A stretch of DNA of 64,000 nt, taken from assembly GCA_036847185.1 (NCBI GenBank), contig DAIUAM010000003.1, forward strand, positions 34,192-98,191, read 5' to 3'. Made by a program: the position numbers and the translations under genes. The notes beneath the pieces were generated by a model that worked only from the letters and a program-made list of their open reading frames with translations, ran no database searches and was not told the origin of the DNA. The DNA comes from UBA4738 sp002413305. GTDB taxonomy: Bacteria > Actinomycetota > UBA4738. Positions 43,931-52,357 of this stretch are shown here, in pieces (position 1 is the first letter of the stretch; each line of letters opens with the position of its first letter).

Positions 43931-44127
43931 TCCCCGCCCTTCTGGACGTAGGACTTCACGAATTCCTCGGCGTTCTCCTCCAGCACGGAGTCGATCTCGT
44001 CGAGGATCTCGTCCATCTCCTCTTTGAGCTTCTCGCCCTTCTCGGACGAGGTGACCTGGCCGGCGTCCTCGCCGCCGTCGCCCCCGCCCTTCTTCTGGAC
44101 CTTCTTCTGCTCCTGCCCCTGCGGCAT
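43927..44127 (-). CDS. pup: Prokaryotic ubiquitin-like protein Pup, ending in Glu
   Basis: This 66-residue, charged, largely disordered protein is the modifier attached to proteasome substrates. The central helical region (EEMDEILDEIDSVLEENAEEF) binds the Arc coiled coil. It ends in KGGE, so the C-terminal Glu needed by PafA is already encoded and Dop deamidation is unnecessary; in mycobacteria it ends in Gln. AAGGAG precedes the ATG. It is followed by prcB with overlapping codons. Confidence 0.95.
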   Translation of the reverse strand: MPQGQEQKKVQKKGGGDGGEDAGQVTSSEKGEKLKEEMDEILDEIDSVLEENAEEFVKSYVQKGGE

Positions 44128-44132
44128 GATGG

Positions 44133-44165
44133 GCTCCTTGTCGGTGGAAGACTCGAACTATTCTA
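44133..44165. promoter_or_regulatory. Overlapping divergent promoters of pup and the DUF4328 gene
   Basis: On the minus strand TAGAAT (44160-44165) lies 32 nt upstream of pup. On the plus strand TATTCT (44159-44164) overlaps it and has TTGTCG (44138-44143) 15 bp upstream. One shared AT-rich element may serve both directions. The pup ribosome site AAGGAG lies at 44134-44139. Confidence 0.35.
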
Positions 44166-44208
44166 GGGCCCGCTTCCGGCAGGCCGACGGAAGGGGGACC
44201 CTGCGTCG

Positions 44209-45174
44209 ATGAAGCACTGTCCGTTCTGCGGTTCCGAGATCAAGGACGAAGCGATCCGCTGCCGCTACTGCAAGCGGGACCTCGTCCCCGTGGCCACATC
44301 GCATGATCGGGAACCCCATCAACCAGCGCTCGCGTACAGCCATTCCGGGCATCGCTTCCTCCTGGGCTGGACGGCGCACAGCTTCGCCATCTGGGACCGC
44401 TCGGCGCTGGACCGCCCCGCCGTCGCGTATCCGCGAACGGGCGATGGCTGGCAAACCGCGTGGAACCAGTTCGCCGCCCTGGAGCCGAACGCGATGGAAG
44501 TCCCGGCCGCCCAGCGGCCCACCGCCGGCGGGGGCCCGGTGGCGCGGGGTGCCTGGCATCCGGCCGTGCAGCGACCGAGCCTGCGTCCCATCCGAGGGGT
44601 CAGCACCGCGACGGTCATCCTCATCGCCCTCACTCTGGCCCTGGACGCCGTCTCCATCCCGCTCTGGATCATCCGGCTCTCGCGGGGCTCGGTCCTGCCG
44701 GAGGGCAACGTGGGGGACGTGGCGGGGAGCTTCGTCGGCGGAGCCTTCGTCGCGGCGGTCCTCGTCGGTATCGTGTGGGGCATCTGGCAGCACCGCATGG
44801 CATCGAACGTCCGGACCCTCTCGGGCCGGGCGCTGCGGTTCTCCCCGGCCCTCGGCGTCGGCGTCTGGTTCATCCCGGCCGTCGATCTGATCGCGCCGGC
44901 CTTCGTGGTGCGGGAGCTGATCCAGCGGACCACGCCGGAGGTCGGCGGGGGCGGATGGTTCGAACACAACGCGAAAGCGATCCTCGGGCTGTGGTGGTTC
45001 ACGTGGGTCGCCGCCATCGTGGTGGTCGCTTGGACGGCGGGCTCCTCGTGCATGTGCACCTTGGGCCCGGTCATCCTCGGATCCACTGCCGCTGTTCTGT
45101 TGCTGATCGCCGGCGTGCTCGCCATCATCCTGGTCGTCGGCATCACGGACAGCGAGGAGCGCCTCCGCGGCTGA
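44209..45174 (+). CDS. Zinc-ribbon / HSG-GIWD module / DUF4328 membrane protein
   Basis: This 321-residue protein has an N-terminal zinc ribbon (CPFC at residues 4-7 and CRYC at 18-21), then a module of about 50 residues (HSGHRF at 45-50, IWDR at 61-64, GWQTAW at 80-85). Two other genes in the window share that module. The C-terminal two thirds is a multi-pass DUF4328-type membrane domain with about five helices. It lies between dop and pup on the opposite strand, an unusual interruption. Function is unknown. Confidence 0.75.
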   Translation: MKHCPFCGSEIKDEAIRCRYCKRDLVPVATSHDREPHQPALAYSHSGHRFLLGWTAHSFAIWDRSALDRPAVAYPRTGDGWQTAWNQFAALEPNAMEVPAAQRPTAGGGPVARGAWHPAVQRPSLRPIRGVSTATVILIALTLALDAVSIPLWIIRLSRGSVLPEGNVGDVAGSFVGGAFVAAVLVGIVWGIWQHRMASNVRTLSGRALRFSPALGVGVWFIPAVDLIAPAFVVRELIQRTTPEVGGGGWFEHNAKAILGLWWFTWVAAIVVVAWTAGSSCMCTLGPVILGSTAAVLLLIAGVLAIILVVGITDSEERLRG

Positions 45175-45188
45175 CCGTCCCAGCAGCC

Positions 45189-46673
45189 TCAGCGTTGGAG
45201 GGCGTCCACCAGCTCGGCGGCCGTCTCGCTCGCCTCCAGCAGCTCCTCCACGTGCTCCTTCGAGCCCCGCAACGGCTCGCGGGTCGGGACGCGCTGGAGC
45301 GCCTCGCGCCCGGTGTCGAAGATGATCGAATCCCAGGAGGCCGCGGCGATCGACCCCGGGAATCTCGTGATGCACCGCCCTCGGAAGTAGGCCCGGGTCT
45401 CCTCGGGCGGAGCCATGATCGCGGCCGAGATCTCCTCATCGGTGGTGAGGCGTTCGACCTTCCCGGTCGCCGCAAGGCGATGGTAGAGCCCGCGGTCCCG
45501 CCGAACGTCGTGGTACTGCAGGTCGATCAGGCGCATCTTCGGGTCCCGCCACGCCAGGCCGTCCCGTTGGCGGTACCCCTCGAGCAGCCGGTGTTTGGCC
45601 ACCCAGTCCAGCTCCCGGTACAGCGACAGGGGGTCCTCTTCGATCCCCGTGAGCACCCGCTCCCACCACTCCAGGACCTCGGCGTTCTCCGGCGAATCGT
45701 CCACCTCCTTCACGAACTTCTTGACCTGGTCGAAGTACTCCCACTGCAGCTCCAGGGCCCGGACGCGGCGGCCGTCCCGGAGCCGGACCGTCTGGCGGCA
45801 CGAGACGTCCCACGAGATCTCGTGGAGCGCCTGGACCGGATGCTCGAGCGACAGGTCGGGGAGCAGCTCGTCTTCAATCATCTTGAGGATCAGCGCCGTG
45901 GTCCCGACCTTCAGGAACGTCGCCACTTCGCACAGGTTGGCATCGCCCACGATGCAGTGCAGCCGCCGGTACTTCTCCGGGTCGGCGTGCGGTTCGTCGC
46001 GCGTGTTGATGATGGGACGCTTCAAGGTGGTCTCCAGCCCGACCTCGGCCTCGAAGAAGTCCGTCCGCTGGGAGAGCTGGTAGCTGACGCTCTTCCCGCC
46101 CTCCCGTGAGCTCTCCGCGCCGACCTTGCCGGCCCCGGTGAAGATCTGGCGGGTGACGAAGAACGGCGTGAGGTCCCGGACGATCCGGCTGAACGGCGTC
46201 TTGCGATCCACCAGGTAGTTCTCGTGCGTGCCGTACGAGTTTCCCTTGCCGTCCGTGTTGTTCTTGTAGATCGACAGGCGCTGTCCAGGCGGCAGCATGA
46301 CCTGCACGGCCTCCAGCGAACGCTCCAGGATCCGCTCCCCGGCCTTGTCGTGGACGACGAGCGACCGGGGCGTGGCGCACTCCGGCGTGGAGTACTCAGG
46401 GTGCGCGTGGTCGACGTAGTAGCGCGCGCCGTTCGGCAGGATGACGTTGGCCAGCCCGAGATCCTCTTCGACCGGCTGTCGCTCCTGGACCGGCTCGAAT
46501 CCCCGGGCGTCCCGAAGCGGCGATTCCTGCTCGTAGTCCCACCGGATCTTCCGCAGCGTCCCGGCGTAGGAGTTGATCAGCATCGACGACGACAGCACCG
46601 GGTTGAAATCGGCCATCCCGGGACCGGAGATGCCGAACTCGGTCTCGATGCCCATCACCTTGGGGATCGCCAT
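45189..46673 (-). CDS. dop: Depupylase/deamidase Dop
   Basis: This 494-residue PafA paralogue removes Pup from substrates and, where Pup ends in Gln, deamidates it. MGIETEFG gives Glu10, and YYVDHAHPEYSTPE gives the catalytic Asp88. The stretch of about residues 40-75 between them is the Dop loop that PafA lacks, which separates this from the ligase. NNTDGKGNSYG and RPIINTRDEPHAD are conserved. As Pup here already ends in Glu, its role is probably depupylation only. It lies 3 bp downstream of arc. Confidence 0.95.
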   Translation of the reverse strand: MAIPKVMGIETEFGISGPGMADFNPVLSSSMLINSYAGTLRKIRWDYEQESPLRDARGFEPVQERQPVEEDLGLANVILPNGARYYVDHAHPEYSTPECATPRSLVVHDKAGERILERSLEAVQVMLPPGQRLSIYKNNTDGKGNSYGTHENYLVDRKTPFSRIVRDLTPFFVTRQIFTGAGKVGAESSREGGKSVSYQLSQRTDFFEAEVGLETTLKRPIINTRDEPHADPEKYRRLHCIVGDANLCEVATFLKVGTTALILKMIEDELLPDLSLEHPVQALHEISWDVSCRQTVRLRDGRRVRALELQWEYFDQVKKFVKEVDDSPENAEVLEWWERVLTGIEEDPLSLYRELDWVAKHRLLEGYRQRDGLAWRDPKMRLIDLQYHDVRRDRGLYHRLAATGKVERLTTDEEISAAIMAPPEETRAYFRGRCITRFPGSIAAASWDSIIFDTGREALQRVPTREPLRGSKEHVEELLEASETAAELVDALQR

Positions 46674-46676
46674 GGC

Positions 46677-48440
46677 CTACAGGTACTGGCCGGAATTGAC
46701 CCGTTCGACCTGGCGGCCCTCGCCGCGGGCGTCGGCCATGAGCGTGCGCACGTACACGATGCGTTCGCCCTTCTTGCCGGAGATCCGGGCCCAGTCGTCC
46801 GGGTTCGTCGTGTTCGGCAGGTCCTCGTTCTCCTTGAACTCGTCCCGGATGGCCACGATGAGGTCCTCGGTCTTCAGGCCCTTCTCCCCAAGGCTGAGGA
46901 AGCGCTTGATGGCCATCTTCTTCGCCCTGGCCACGATGTTCTCGATCATGGCACCCGAGTTGAAGTCCTTGAAGTACAGGATCTCCTTGTCGCCGGAGGC
47001 GTAGGTGACCTCCAGGAACCGGTTCTCCTCGGAGTCCGCATACATCCGCTCGACGGTGGAGTCGATCATGTGCCGGATCGCCTTGTCGCGGTTGCCGCCG
47101 GCGGTCCGCACGTCATCGCCGTGGAGCGGGACCCGCGTGGTGAGGTACTTCGCGATGATCTCGCGCGCCGCGTCGGCGTCGGGGCGTTCGATCTTGATCT
47201 TCACGTCCAGGCGCCCCGGGCGGAGGATGGCCGGGTCGATCATGTCCTCCCGGTTGGACGCGCCGATCACGATGACGTTCTTCAACTGTTCGACGCCGTC
47301 GATCTCGGACAGCAGCTGCGGGACGATCGTGTTCTCGACGTCGGAGGAGATACCGCTCCCCCGGGTCCGGAACAGCGAGTCCATCTCGTCGAAGAACACG
47401 ATGACCGGGAAGCCTTCGGCCGACTTCTCCTTGGCCCGCTGGAAGATCAGGCGGATCTGGCGTTCGGTCTCCCCGACGTACTTGTTCAGGAGCTCGGGGC
47501 CCTTGATGTTCAGGAAGTACGAACGGGCGTCCTTCCGGCCGGTCTTCTCGGCCACCTGCTGAGCGAGCGAGTTCGCCACGGCTTTGGCGATCAGCGTCTT
47601 GCCGCACCCCGGAGGGCCGTACAGCAGCACGCCCTTGGGCGGCTTCAGCTCGTGCTCGATGAACAGCTCGGCGTACAGGAACGGCAGCTCGACGGCGTCC
47701 CGGACCTCTTCGATCTGCGCCCGCAGGCCCCCGATGTCCTCGTAGGAGATGTCGGGGATCTCTTCGAGGATGACCTCCTCGACCTCCTCCTTCGGCAACC
47801 GTTCGAGGATGTAGCCCGAACGCGGGTCGTACAGAACGGGGTCGCCGGACCGGATGCTCCCTACCACGGCCGAGGCCAGCAGGCCGACCATCTCCTCGTC
47901 GCCCCGCCCGACCACGATGGCCCGGTCCTCACCGAGCATCTCCTTGATCTGGACCACTTCGCCCTGGATGTCGTGGTCGAGGATCTCGACCACGTTGAGG
48001 GCTTCGTTGAGGATGACCTCGACGCCTTTGCGGAACCGGCTGCGCTCGAGCTCGGGATCGACGTTGACCCGCATCTTCCGGCCGCCGGTGAAGATGTCCA
48101 CACTGCCCTCTTCGTTGTCGCGGAGGTACACGCCGAACGTGGCCGGGGGCTGGGTGAGCTTCTCGACCTCCTCCTTCAGGGATTCGAGCTTGTCGCGTTC
48201 GGCCTGCAAGACGGACACGAGCTTCTCGTTCTGCGCCATCGCACGATGAAGGTCGCTGCGGGTCTGGAGGATCTGCTCCTCCAGGACTTTGACCTGCCGG
48301 GGAGAGTTCGCGAGGCGGCGCCGAAGCAGGGCGGTCTCGTCCTCGAGGAACTTGACCTGGGTCTGGAGCTCGTGGATCTCCTTCTCGTAGCTCTCCAGCT
48401 GCTCTTCGGGATCGCGATCGCTCGTCCGTTCCGGCATCAC
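46677..48440 (-). CDS. arc: Proteasomal ATPase Arc/Mpa
   Basis: This 587-residue AAA+ ring ATPase unfolds pupylated proteins. An N-terminal coiled coil (about residues 10-95) binds Pup. Tandem OB folds follow, then the AAA domain with Walker A GPPGCGKT, Walker B VFFDEMDSLF and an arginine finger in RPGRLD. The C-terminus ends in GQYL, the motif that docks into proteasome alpha-ring pockets. It is followed by dop with 3 bp between. A TATATT box lies about 30 nt upstream of the start. Confidence 0.95.
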   Translation of the reverse strand: MMPERTSDRDPEEQLESYEKEIHELQTQVKFLEDETALLRRRLANSPRQVKVLEEQILQTRSDLHRAMAQNEKLVSVLQAERDKLESLKEEVEKLTQPPATFGVYLRDNEEGSVDIFTGGRKMRVNVDPELERSRFRKGVEVILNEALNVVEILDHDIQGEVVQIKEMLGEDRAIVVGRGDEEMVGLLASAVVGSIRSGDPVLYDPRSGYILERLPKEEVEEVILEEIPDISYEDIGGLRAQIEEVRDAVELPFLYAELFIEHELKPPKGVLLYGPPGCGKTLIAKAVANSLAQQVAEKTGRKDARSYFLNIKGPELLNKYVGETERQIRLIFQRAKEKSAEGFPVIVFFDEMDSLFRTRGSGISSDVENTIVPQLLSEIDGVEQLKNVIVIGASNREDMIDPAILRPGRLDVKIKIERPDADAAREIIAKYLTTRVPLHGDDVRTAGGNRDKAIRHMIDSTVERMYADSEENRFLEVTYASGDKEILYFKDFNSGAMIENIVARAKKMAIKRFLSLGEKGLKTEDLIVAIRDEFKENEDLPNTTNPDDWARISGKKGERIVYVRTLMADARGEGRQVERVNSGQYL

Positions 48441-48469
48441 TCTCGCCTTTCACGCGGGGCTCTGGCTCC

Positions 48470-48475
48470 AATATA
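48470..48475 (-). promoter_or_regulatory. Possible -10 box TATATT of arc
   Basis: TATATT on the minus strand lies about 30 nt before the arc ATG in the 124-bp gap after trmI. AAAGGCGAG near the start may serve as the ribosome site. No good -35 box is seen. Confidence 0.3.
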
Positions 48476-48564
48476 TGCCGGGGCCGGACCTTTGCCCCTC
48501 AGTGGCCCCCTCAGCTCTTACGGCATACCTCGGCCGTCGGGATGCCGGACCTGAGGCGTTCGGC

Positions 48565-49350
48565 CTAGGTTGGCGGGCCTTTCCGTGCCACGCTGACGAA
48601 GCCGGTGTGGGCCACCATGCGGTGGTCGGGGCGGACGCTTCGGGCGGTCACGTGCCAGGACCGGAGCAGCACCTCGAAGGTCTGCACGTCGATGAAGCCC
48701 GCGCCCTGCATGGCCAGGACGGCCTCCTGGACCTGGTTCGTGGTCGGGAGGTACGTGCAGAGGATGCCGCCGGCATACAGCGCTCCCCGGATCTCCGCCA
48801 GGATCCCCCACGGCTCCGGCATGTCGAGGATGGCCCGGTCGAACCGCTCCCCGGTCTCCGCGACCTCCCGGACGTCGCCCAGGCGCAGCTCGAGCCACGC
48901 GGGCAGCTTCCCGAAGAACATCTCGAGGTTGGTCCCGGCCGTGCGGTGGAAGTCCTCCCGCAGCTCGTAGGAGACGACCCGCCCGTCCGGGCCCGTCGAC
49001 CGGCAGAGGGCCAGCGTCAGCGCGCCCGAGCCGGTGCCCGCCTCCAGCACGCGCAAGCCGGGCGCGATGTCGGCTTCGACCAGGATCGCCCCCACGTCCT
49101 TCGGATAGATCACCTGTGCACCCCGCGGCATCTTGAGCACGAAGTCGGCCATGCGCGGCCTGAGGCACAGGAGCGACCCCCCGGTGGTGGAATGGACCAC
49201 GATCCCTTCGTCGGAGTCCAGGATCAGGTCGTGCGGCACCGCCCCGCCGTGGAAGTGGAAGATCGAACCCCTTTGGAGCCGAACCAGGAACCGCCGGCCC
49301 TTGTCATCGACCAGCAGGACGCGTTCGCCCGGCTCGAACGGCGCACTCAT
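48565..49350 (-). CDS. trmI: tRNA (adenine58-N1)-methyltransferase TrmI
   Basis: This 261-residue class I methyltransferase makes m1A58 in the T-loop of tRNAs. The N-terminal beta domain (GERVLLVDDKGRRFLVRL) is followed by a SAM-binding fold with LEAGTGSGALT and DMPEPW, which fit TrmI/Rv2118c-type enzymes. It lies 7 bp downstream of the UBL-TtuA fusion gene, so the two are cotranscribed. In Thermus m1A58 helps 2-thiolation of the neighbouring nucleotide 54, which gives the pairing a functional logic. Confidence 0.92.
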   Translation of the reverse strand: MSAPFEPGERVLLVDDKGRRFLVRLQRGSIFHFHGGAVPHDLILDSDEGIVVHSTTGGSLLCLRPRMADFVLKMPRGAQVIYPKDVGAILVEADIAPGLRVLEAGTGSGALTLALCRSTGPDGRVVSYELREDFHRTAGTNLEMFFGKLPAWLELRLGDVREVAETGERFDRAILDMPEPWGILAEIRGALYAGGILCTYLPTTNQVQEAVLAMQGAGFIDVQTFEVLLRSWHVTARSVRPDHRMVAHTGFVSVARKGPPT

Positions 49351-49357
49351 GGTGCGC

Positions 49358-50557
49358 TCACGCCGCCGGCCCGGCCCCGTAGACCTCGGCCGGCATAGCT
49401 TCGTTCGAAAGCTCCCGGACCAGCTGGTCGTCGCGGGGCGGGGCGAGGCGTTCGCCGAGCATCTGGGCCCGGGCCCGGCAGAACGCGCAGAACCGGCCCG
49501 TGGTGGGCTGGCCGCACCGCTCGCAGGCCTGGAGCCGTTCCGCGCCCGTATCGTCCCGGAACCGCTCGGCGGCCCGGTCGAGGTATCCGAGGAAGAAGGC
49601 GGCCTTCGTGCCCGGGGCGCCCTTCTCGAGCTGGTTCATGGCGTCCTTGTACCGGAGCTGGGTGTTGCCCGCCACCAGCGGGCACTCCTCCACCACGTAG
49701 TCGATGCCCCGGAGGAATGCGTACGCGGCCGTCTCCCGCTCGCTCAGCCGATGCAGTGGCTTCACCTTCTTCACCTTGCCCTCGCGGGCGGGGAGCGCTG
49801 GATGCTGCCGGGCGATGTACTCCGTCTGCCACCGCAGCGTGTTCCCGAGCAGGGTGGCGGCCTCGTCGTCCAGGTTGTGGCCGGTGGCCACCACGTCGAA
49901 CCCGTGGTCCAGGGCCACCCGGTTGAACACGTACCGCTTCGACAGGCCGCAGACCCCGCACGTCGAACGCGACCCCTTCGCCCCGGCCGTCGGGATGTCG
50001 AAGCCGTACTCGCCTCGCAGGTCGACGTGGATCAGCTCGGCGCCTCGAACGTCGGCGAACCGGTGCGCCACCTCGCCGCTTCGGTCCGAGTACCCCCCGA
50101 TCCCCAGCCCGAGATACATGCCCGTCGCGCGGTACCCGGCTTCCAGCAGGATGTCCCACAGCGCCAGGGAGTCCTTCCCGCCCGACACGGCAACCAGGAT
50201 CCGGTCCTCCCGCGCGAACATGTCGAACGCACCGACGGCGCGTTCGACCTGGGTCCGCACGTGGCGCTCGAAGCAGGGCTGGCAGAAGGCGGCGTGATGG
50301 CGGCGGACCTCGATGACGGCCGGGGCGCGGCACCGCAGGCACCCCATCGGGGTCCGCGGGCCCGCCCCGCCGGAGATGACCGGCCGAACCTCGATCTCGT
50401 CGTCCTCACCGACCGCCTGCTCGCGGGTGAGGAGCGTCCGGTCGCGGATCACCAGGACGGTGTCGGGATCGATCGAGAGCTCGTCCAGCAGTTCGCTGAC
50501 GCGCCGGCGGCCGGGAACGTCGACCACACGGTCCGGATTTCGGAGTCTCACCCGCAT
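49358..50557 (-). CDS. Ubiquitin-fold (ThiS/MoaD/TtuB-like) domain fused to TtuA-like tRNA thiolation ATPase
   Basis: This 399-residue protein joins two normally separate factors. Residues 1-64 are a beta-grasp domain of ThiS/MoaD/TtuB type (SELLDELSIDPDTVLVIRD, then EDDEIEVRPVISGG), ending in Gly63-Gly64. From residue 73 a TtuA-like enzyme follows: zinc finger Cys73/76/92/95, PP-loop SGGKDS (125-130), Cys200, Cys203 and Cys292 as likely [4Fe-4S] ligands, and a second zinc finger Cys345/348/357/360. TtuA activates tRNA uridine for sulfur transfer from thiocarboxylated TtuB. The Gly-Gly is internal here, so thiocarboxylation would need cleavage or another route. It is upstream of trmI by 7 bp. 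Confidence 0.82.
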   Translation of the reverse strand: MRVRLRNPDRVVDVPGRRRVSELLDELSIDPDTVLVIRDRTLLTREQAVGEDDEIEVRPVISGGAGPRTPMGCLRCRAPAVIEVRRHHAAFCQPCFERHVRTQVERAVGAFDMFAREDRILVAVSGGKDSLALWDILLEAGYRATGMYLGLGIGGYSDRSGEVAHRFADVRGAELIHVDLRGEYGFDIPTAGAKGSRSTCGVCGLSKRYVFNRVALDHGFDVVATGHNLDDEAATLLGNTLRWQTEYIARQHPALPAREGKVKKVKPLHRLSERETAAYAFLRGIDYVVEECPLVAGNTQLRYKDAMNQLEKGAPGTKAAFFLGYLDRAAERFRDDTGAERLQACERCGQPTTGRFCAFCRARAQMLGERLAPPRDDQLVRELSNEAMPAEVYGAGPAA

Positions 50558-50657
50558 ATGCGGACAGGCTACCTCACGGGGAAGCGGGACTTGCCCCCGG
50601 GTCAGGGCAGCGGGCGGACCCCCAGCGTGACCGTGTAGGTCTCGTGGAATCGACCGC

Positions 50658-51248
50658 TCAGTAGGTGGCGGCCCACGCCACCAGATCGACGACCTCGGGC
50701 GGACCGGGCCGGAGCCGCACGGCTGCCAAGTGGGCCAGGTTCGTGGAGTGGAAGACCGAAAGCCCGCCTCCCCTGCCCACCAAGAGCGCGGCCACCAGCG
50801 GCGCCTCGTGGCTCACCCCCAGCACCAGGCCGTCGGGGTGGAGGCGCTCCCCTTCTGCCGCCCACGCCAGCACCCCCGCGCCGCACCGCTCAAGCGAGTC
50901 CTGGTCAGGAACGGTGGGCGGGCTGGTCCCGTAGGCCGCCAGGAGCGCGGGGTCGCGATCGCGGATCCGGCTCCACGGTATGCCCTGCCACCGAACCCAG
51001 AACGACCACTCGAGCAGCCGATCGTCCAGGATCACCTCCAGGCCGTGCGGGCGGGCCAGGATCTCCGCGGTCTCCCGGGCCCGGTCGAGCGGACTGGCGT
51101 ACACCGCCGTGACGGGCGCCCCCGCCAGCAGCTCGGACAGCGCTTCGACGTCAAGGCGACCCTCTTCGGACAGGTGGAAGTCCGGAAGGCGGGCGTAGAC
51201 GAGGCCTTCGGGGTTCGCCACCCGGGAATGCCGCATGCCGATGATCAC
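50658..51248 (-). CDS. Histidine phosphatase family protein
   Basis: This 196-residue phosphoglycerate mutase-like protein has MRHSRVANPEG at the start, where the His (residue 7) accepts phosphate and a Ser replaces the usual Gly of RHG. SPLDRARETAE and VSHEAPL supply the other catalytic Arg and His. The substrate is unknown; small phosphatases of this type act on sugars or cofactors. GTG 51248 or ATG 51236 could be the start. It is in line with the trmI/thiolation genes, with 100 bp before the fusion gene. Confidence 0.82.
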   Translation of the reverse strand: MIIGMRHSRVANPEGLVYARLPDFHLSEEGRLDVEALSELLAGAPVTAVYASPLDRARETAEILARPHGLEVILDDRLLEWSFWVRWQGIPWSRIRDRDPALLAAYGTSPPTVPDQDSLERCGAGVLAWAAEGERLHPDGLVLGVSHEAPLVAALLVGRGGGLSVFHSTNLAHLAAVRLRPGPPEVVDLVAWAATY

Positions 51249-51273
51249 CGCGCGGCGGCCGAGGATCGAACCG

Positions 51274-51870
51274 TCACCGGGGCGACGAGGAGGACAGGAA
51301 CAGCAGGACGTTCACGACGCTCAGGGCGATGCCCGTGAGCAGCATGGCCCGGGCCTTGCGCCCGTCCCGGTCCCGCACACCGAAGTACGCGATCACGCCC
51401 CCCAGCAGCGCGAACACGATCGGCAGGACCCACCACCAGCCGGATACGCGCCGGACGGGCCGTTCCTCACGGGCCCCGCCCGGACCGCCAACGGCCCCAG
51501 CACCGACCGTTCCGGAGCCTCTCTCGCCCGGCCCCACCGAGACCGGCACGAAGGTCTGCTCGATCTGCCGGTACGTGAGCCACGCGTCCCGCCAGCCCTC
51601 GTCCGTGCGCGGGAACGTCTGGATCGGCGCGCCTGGGGCCTGCCGGTCCCAGATACCGAAGAACGTCGGGCCGTACCCGAGGAGGTACCGCGAGCCGGAA
51701 TGGCTGAACTGGAGGGCGCCGTCGCCGACCGCCCGTTGTGTCGGCACCGGCGCCGGAGGCAGCGGAGCGTCGGAGGGTACCGCGCTCAGGTCCGTCTGGC
51801 AGAACGGGCATCGGACCGAATCCTCCGGGATCTGTTCCGCACAGAACGGGCATCGCTTCGTCGCGTCCAT
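51274..51870 (-). CDS. Zinc-ribbon / HSG-GIWD module membrane protein
   Basis: This 198-residue protein has an N-terminal zinc ribbon (CPFC at 7-10 and CPFC at 21-24), the HSGSRY..GIWDR module (about residues 57-105, including GWRDAW), a Gly/Pro linker, and two C-terminal membrane helices (about 144-162 and 176-194). The module matches the genes at 44.2 and 52.4 kb. I know no named family for it. TAGGCT lies 9 nt before the ATG. Function is unknown; a zinc-binding membrane sensor or adaptor would fit the layout, but that is inference. Confidence 0.72.
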   Translation of the reverse strand: MDATKRCPFCAEQIPEDSVRCPFCQTDLSAVPSDAPLPPAPVPTQRAVGDGALQFSHSGSRYLLGYGPTFFGIWDRQAPGAPIQTFPRTDEGWRDAWLTYRQIEQTFVPVSVGPGERGSGTVGAGAVGGPGGAREERPVRRVSGWWWVLPIVFALLGGVIAYFGVRDRDGRKARAMLLTGIALSVVNVLLFLSSSSPR

Positions 51871-51916
51871 ACCTCGAACAGCCTAATGGCTCCGGCGTTC
51901 GAGGCTGGCGCCGGGC

Positions 51917-52348
51917 TCAGGCCCCCGGCCAGGTCTTCAGCGGGATCCCCGGAACCGGCTGGCGGACGGGCGGCTCACCGTCCAGCCGGCGTACGTACGC
52001 CTCGACGACGTAGGCCCGGCATCCCTCCATCGCGTGGCCGCCGGTGCACGAGCCATCCCTGCCCGACACCGTGAGGTGCAGATGGAGGAACGGCACCCCG
52101 TCCTCCCGCATGGATACGTTGCCAAGCCCGGCGGCGATCTCCACGTGACCGGTGCGGGCCACGACGTAGTCGGCGAGCTCTTCGTCGAAGTACCCGAGCA
52201 CGGCCTCGTCGAGCCCGCCGATCAACTGCACCGTGGCGGCCCGGATGCCGAGCTCCGCCACCGCCTGGTTCAGGCCCTCCACCACGTCTTCGCCACGGGC
52301 CAGGGCGCCGAACGCGGCCTTCCCGTCATCCGAGGGATAGGTCTTCAC
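51917..52348 (-). CDS. DUF296 / PPC-domain protein
   Basis: This 143-residue protein is a PPC/DUF296 fold: GEDVVEGLNQAVAELGI, LIGGLDEAVLGYF and PFLHLHLTVSGRDGSCTGGHAMEGC with conserved His residues that can bind metal. In bacteria these stand-alone proteins form trimers; function is generally unknown, while plant AT-hook proteins carry the same domain. It ends 46 bp before the zinc-ribbon module gene and starts 9 bp after the next module gene, so it is sandwiched between the two paralogues in one unit. Confidence 0.85.
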   Translation of the reverse strand: MKTYPSDDGKAAFGALARGEDVVEGLNQAVAELGIRAATVQLIGGLDEAVLGYFDEELADYVVARTGHVEIAAGLGNVSMREDGVPFLHLHLTVSGRDGSCTGGHAMEGCRAYVVEAYVRRLDGEPPVRQPVPGIPLKTWPGA

Positions 52349-52357
52349 CCTCGCCCC

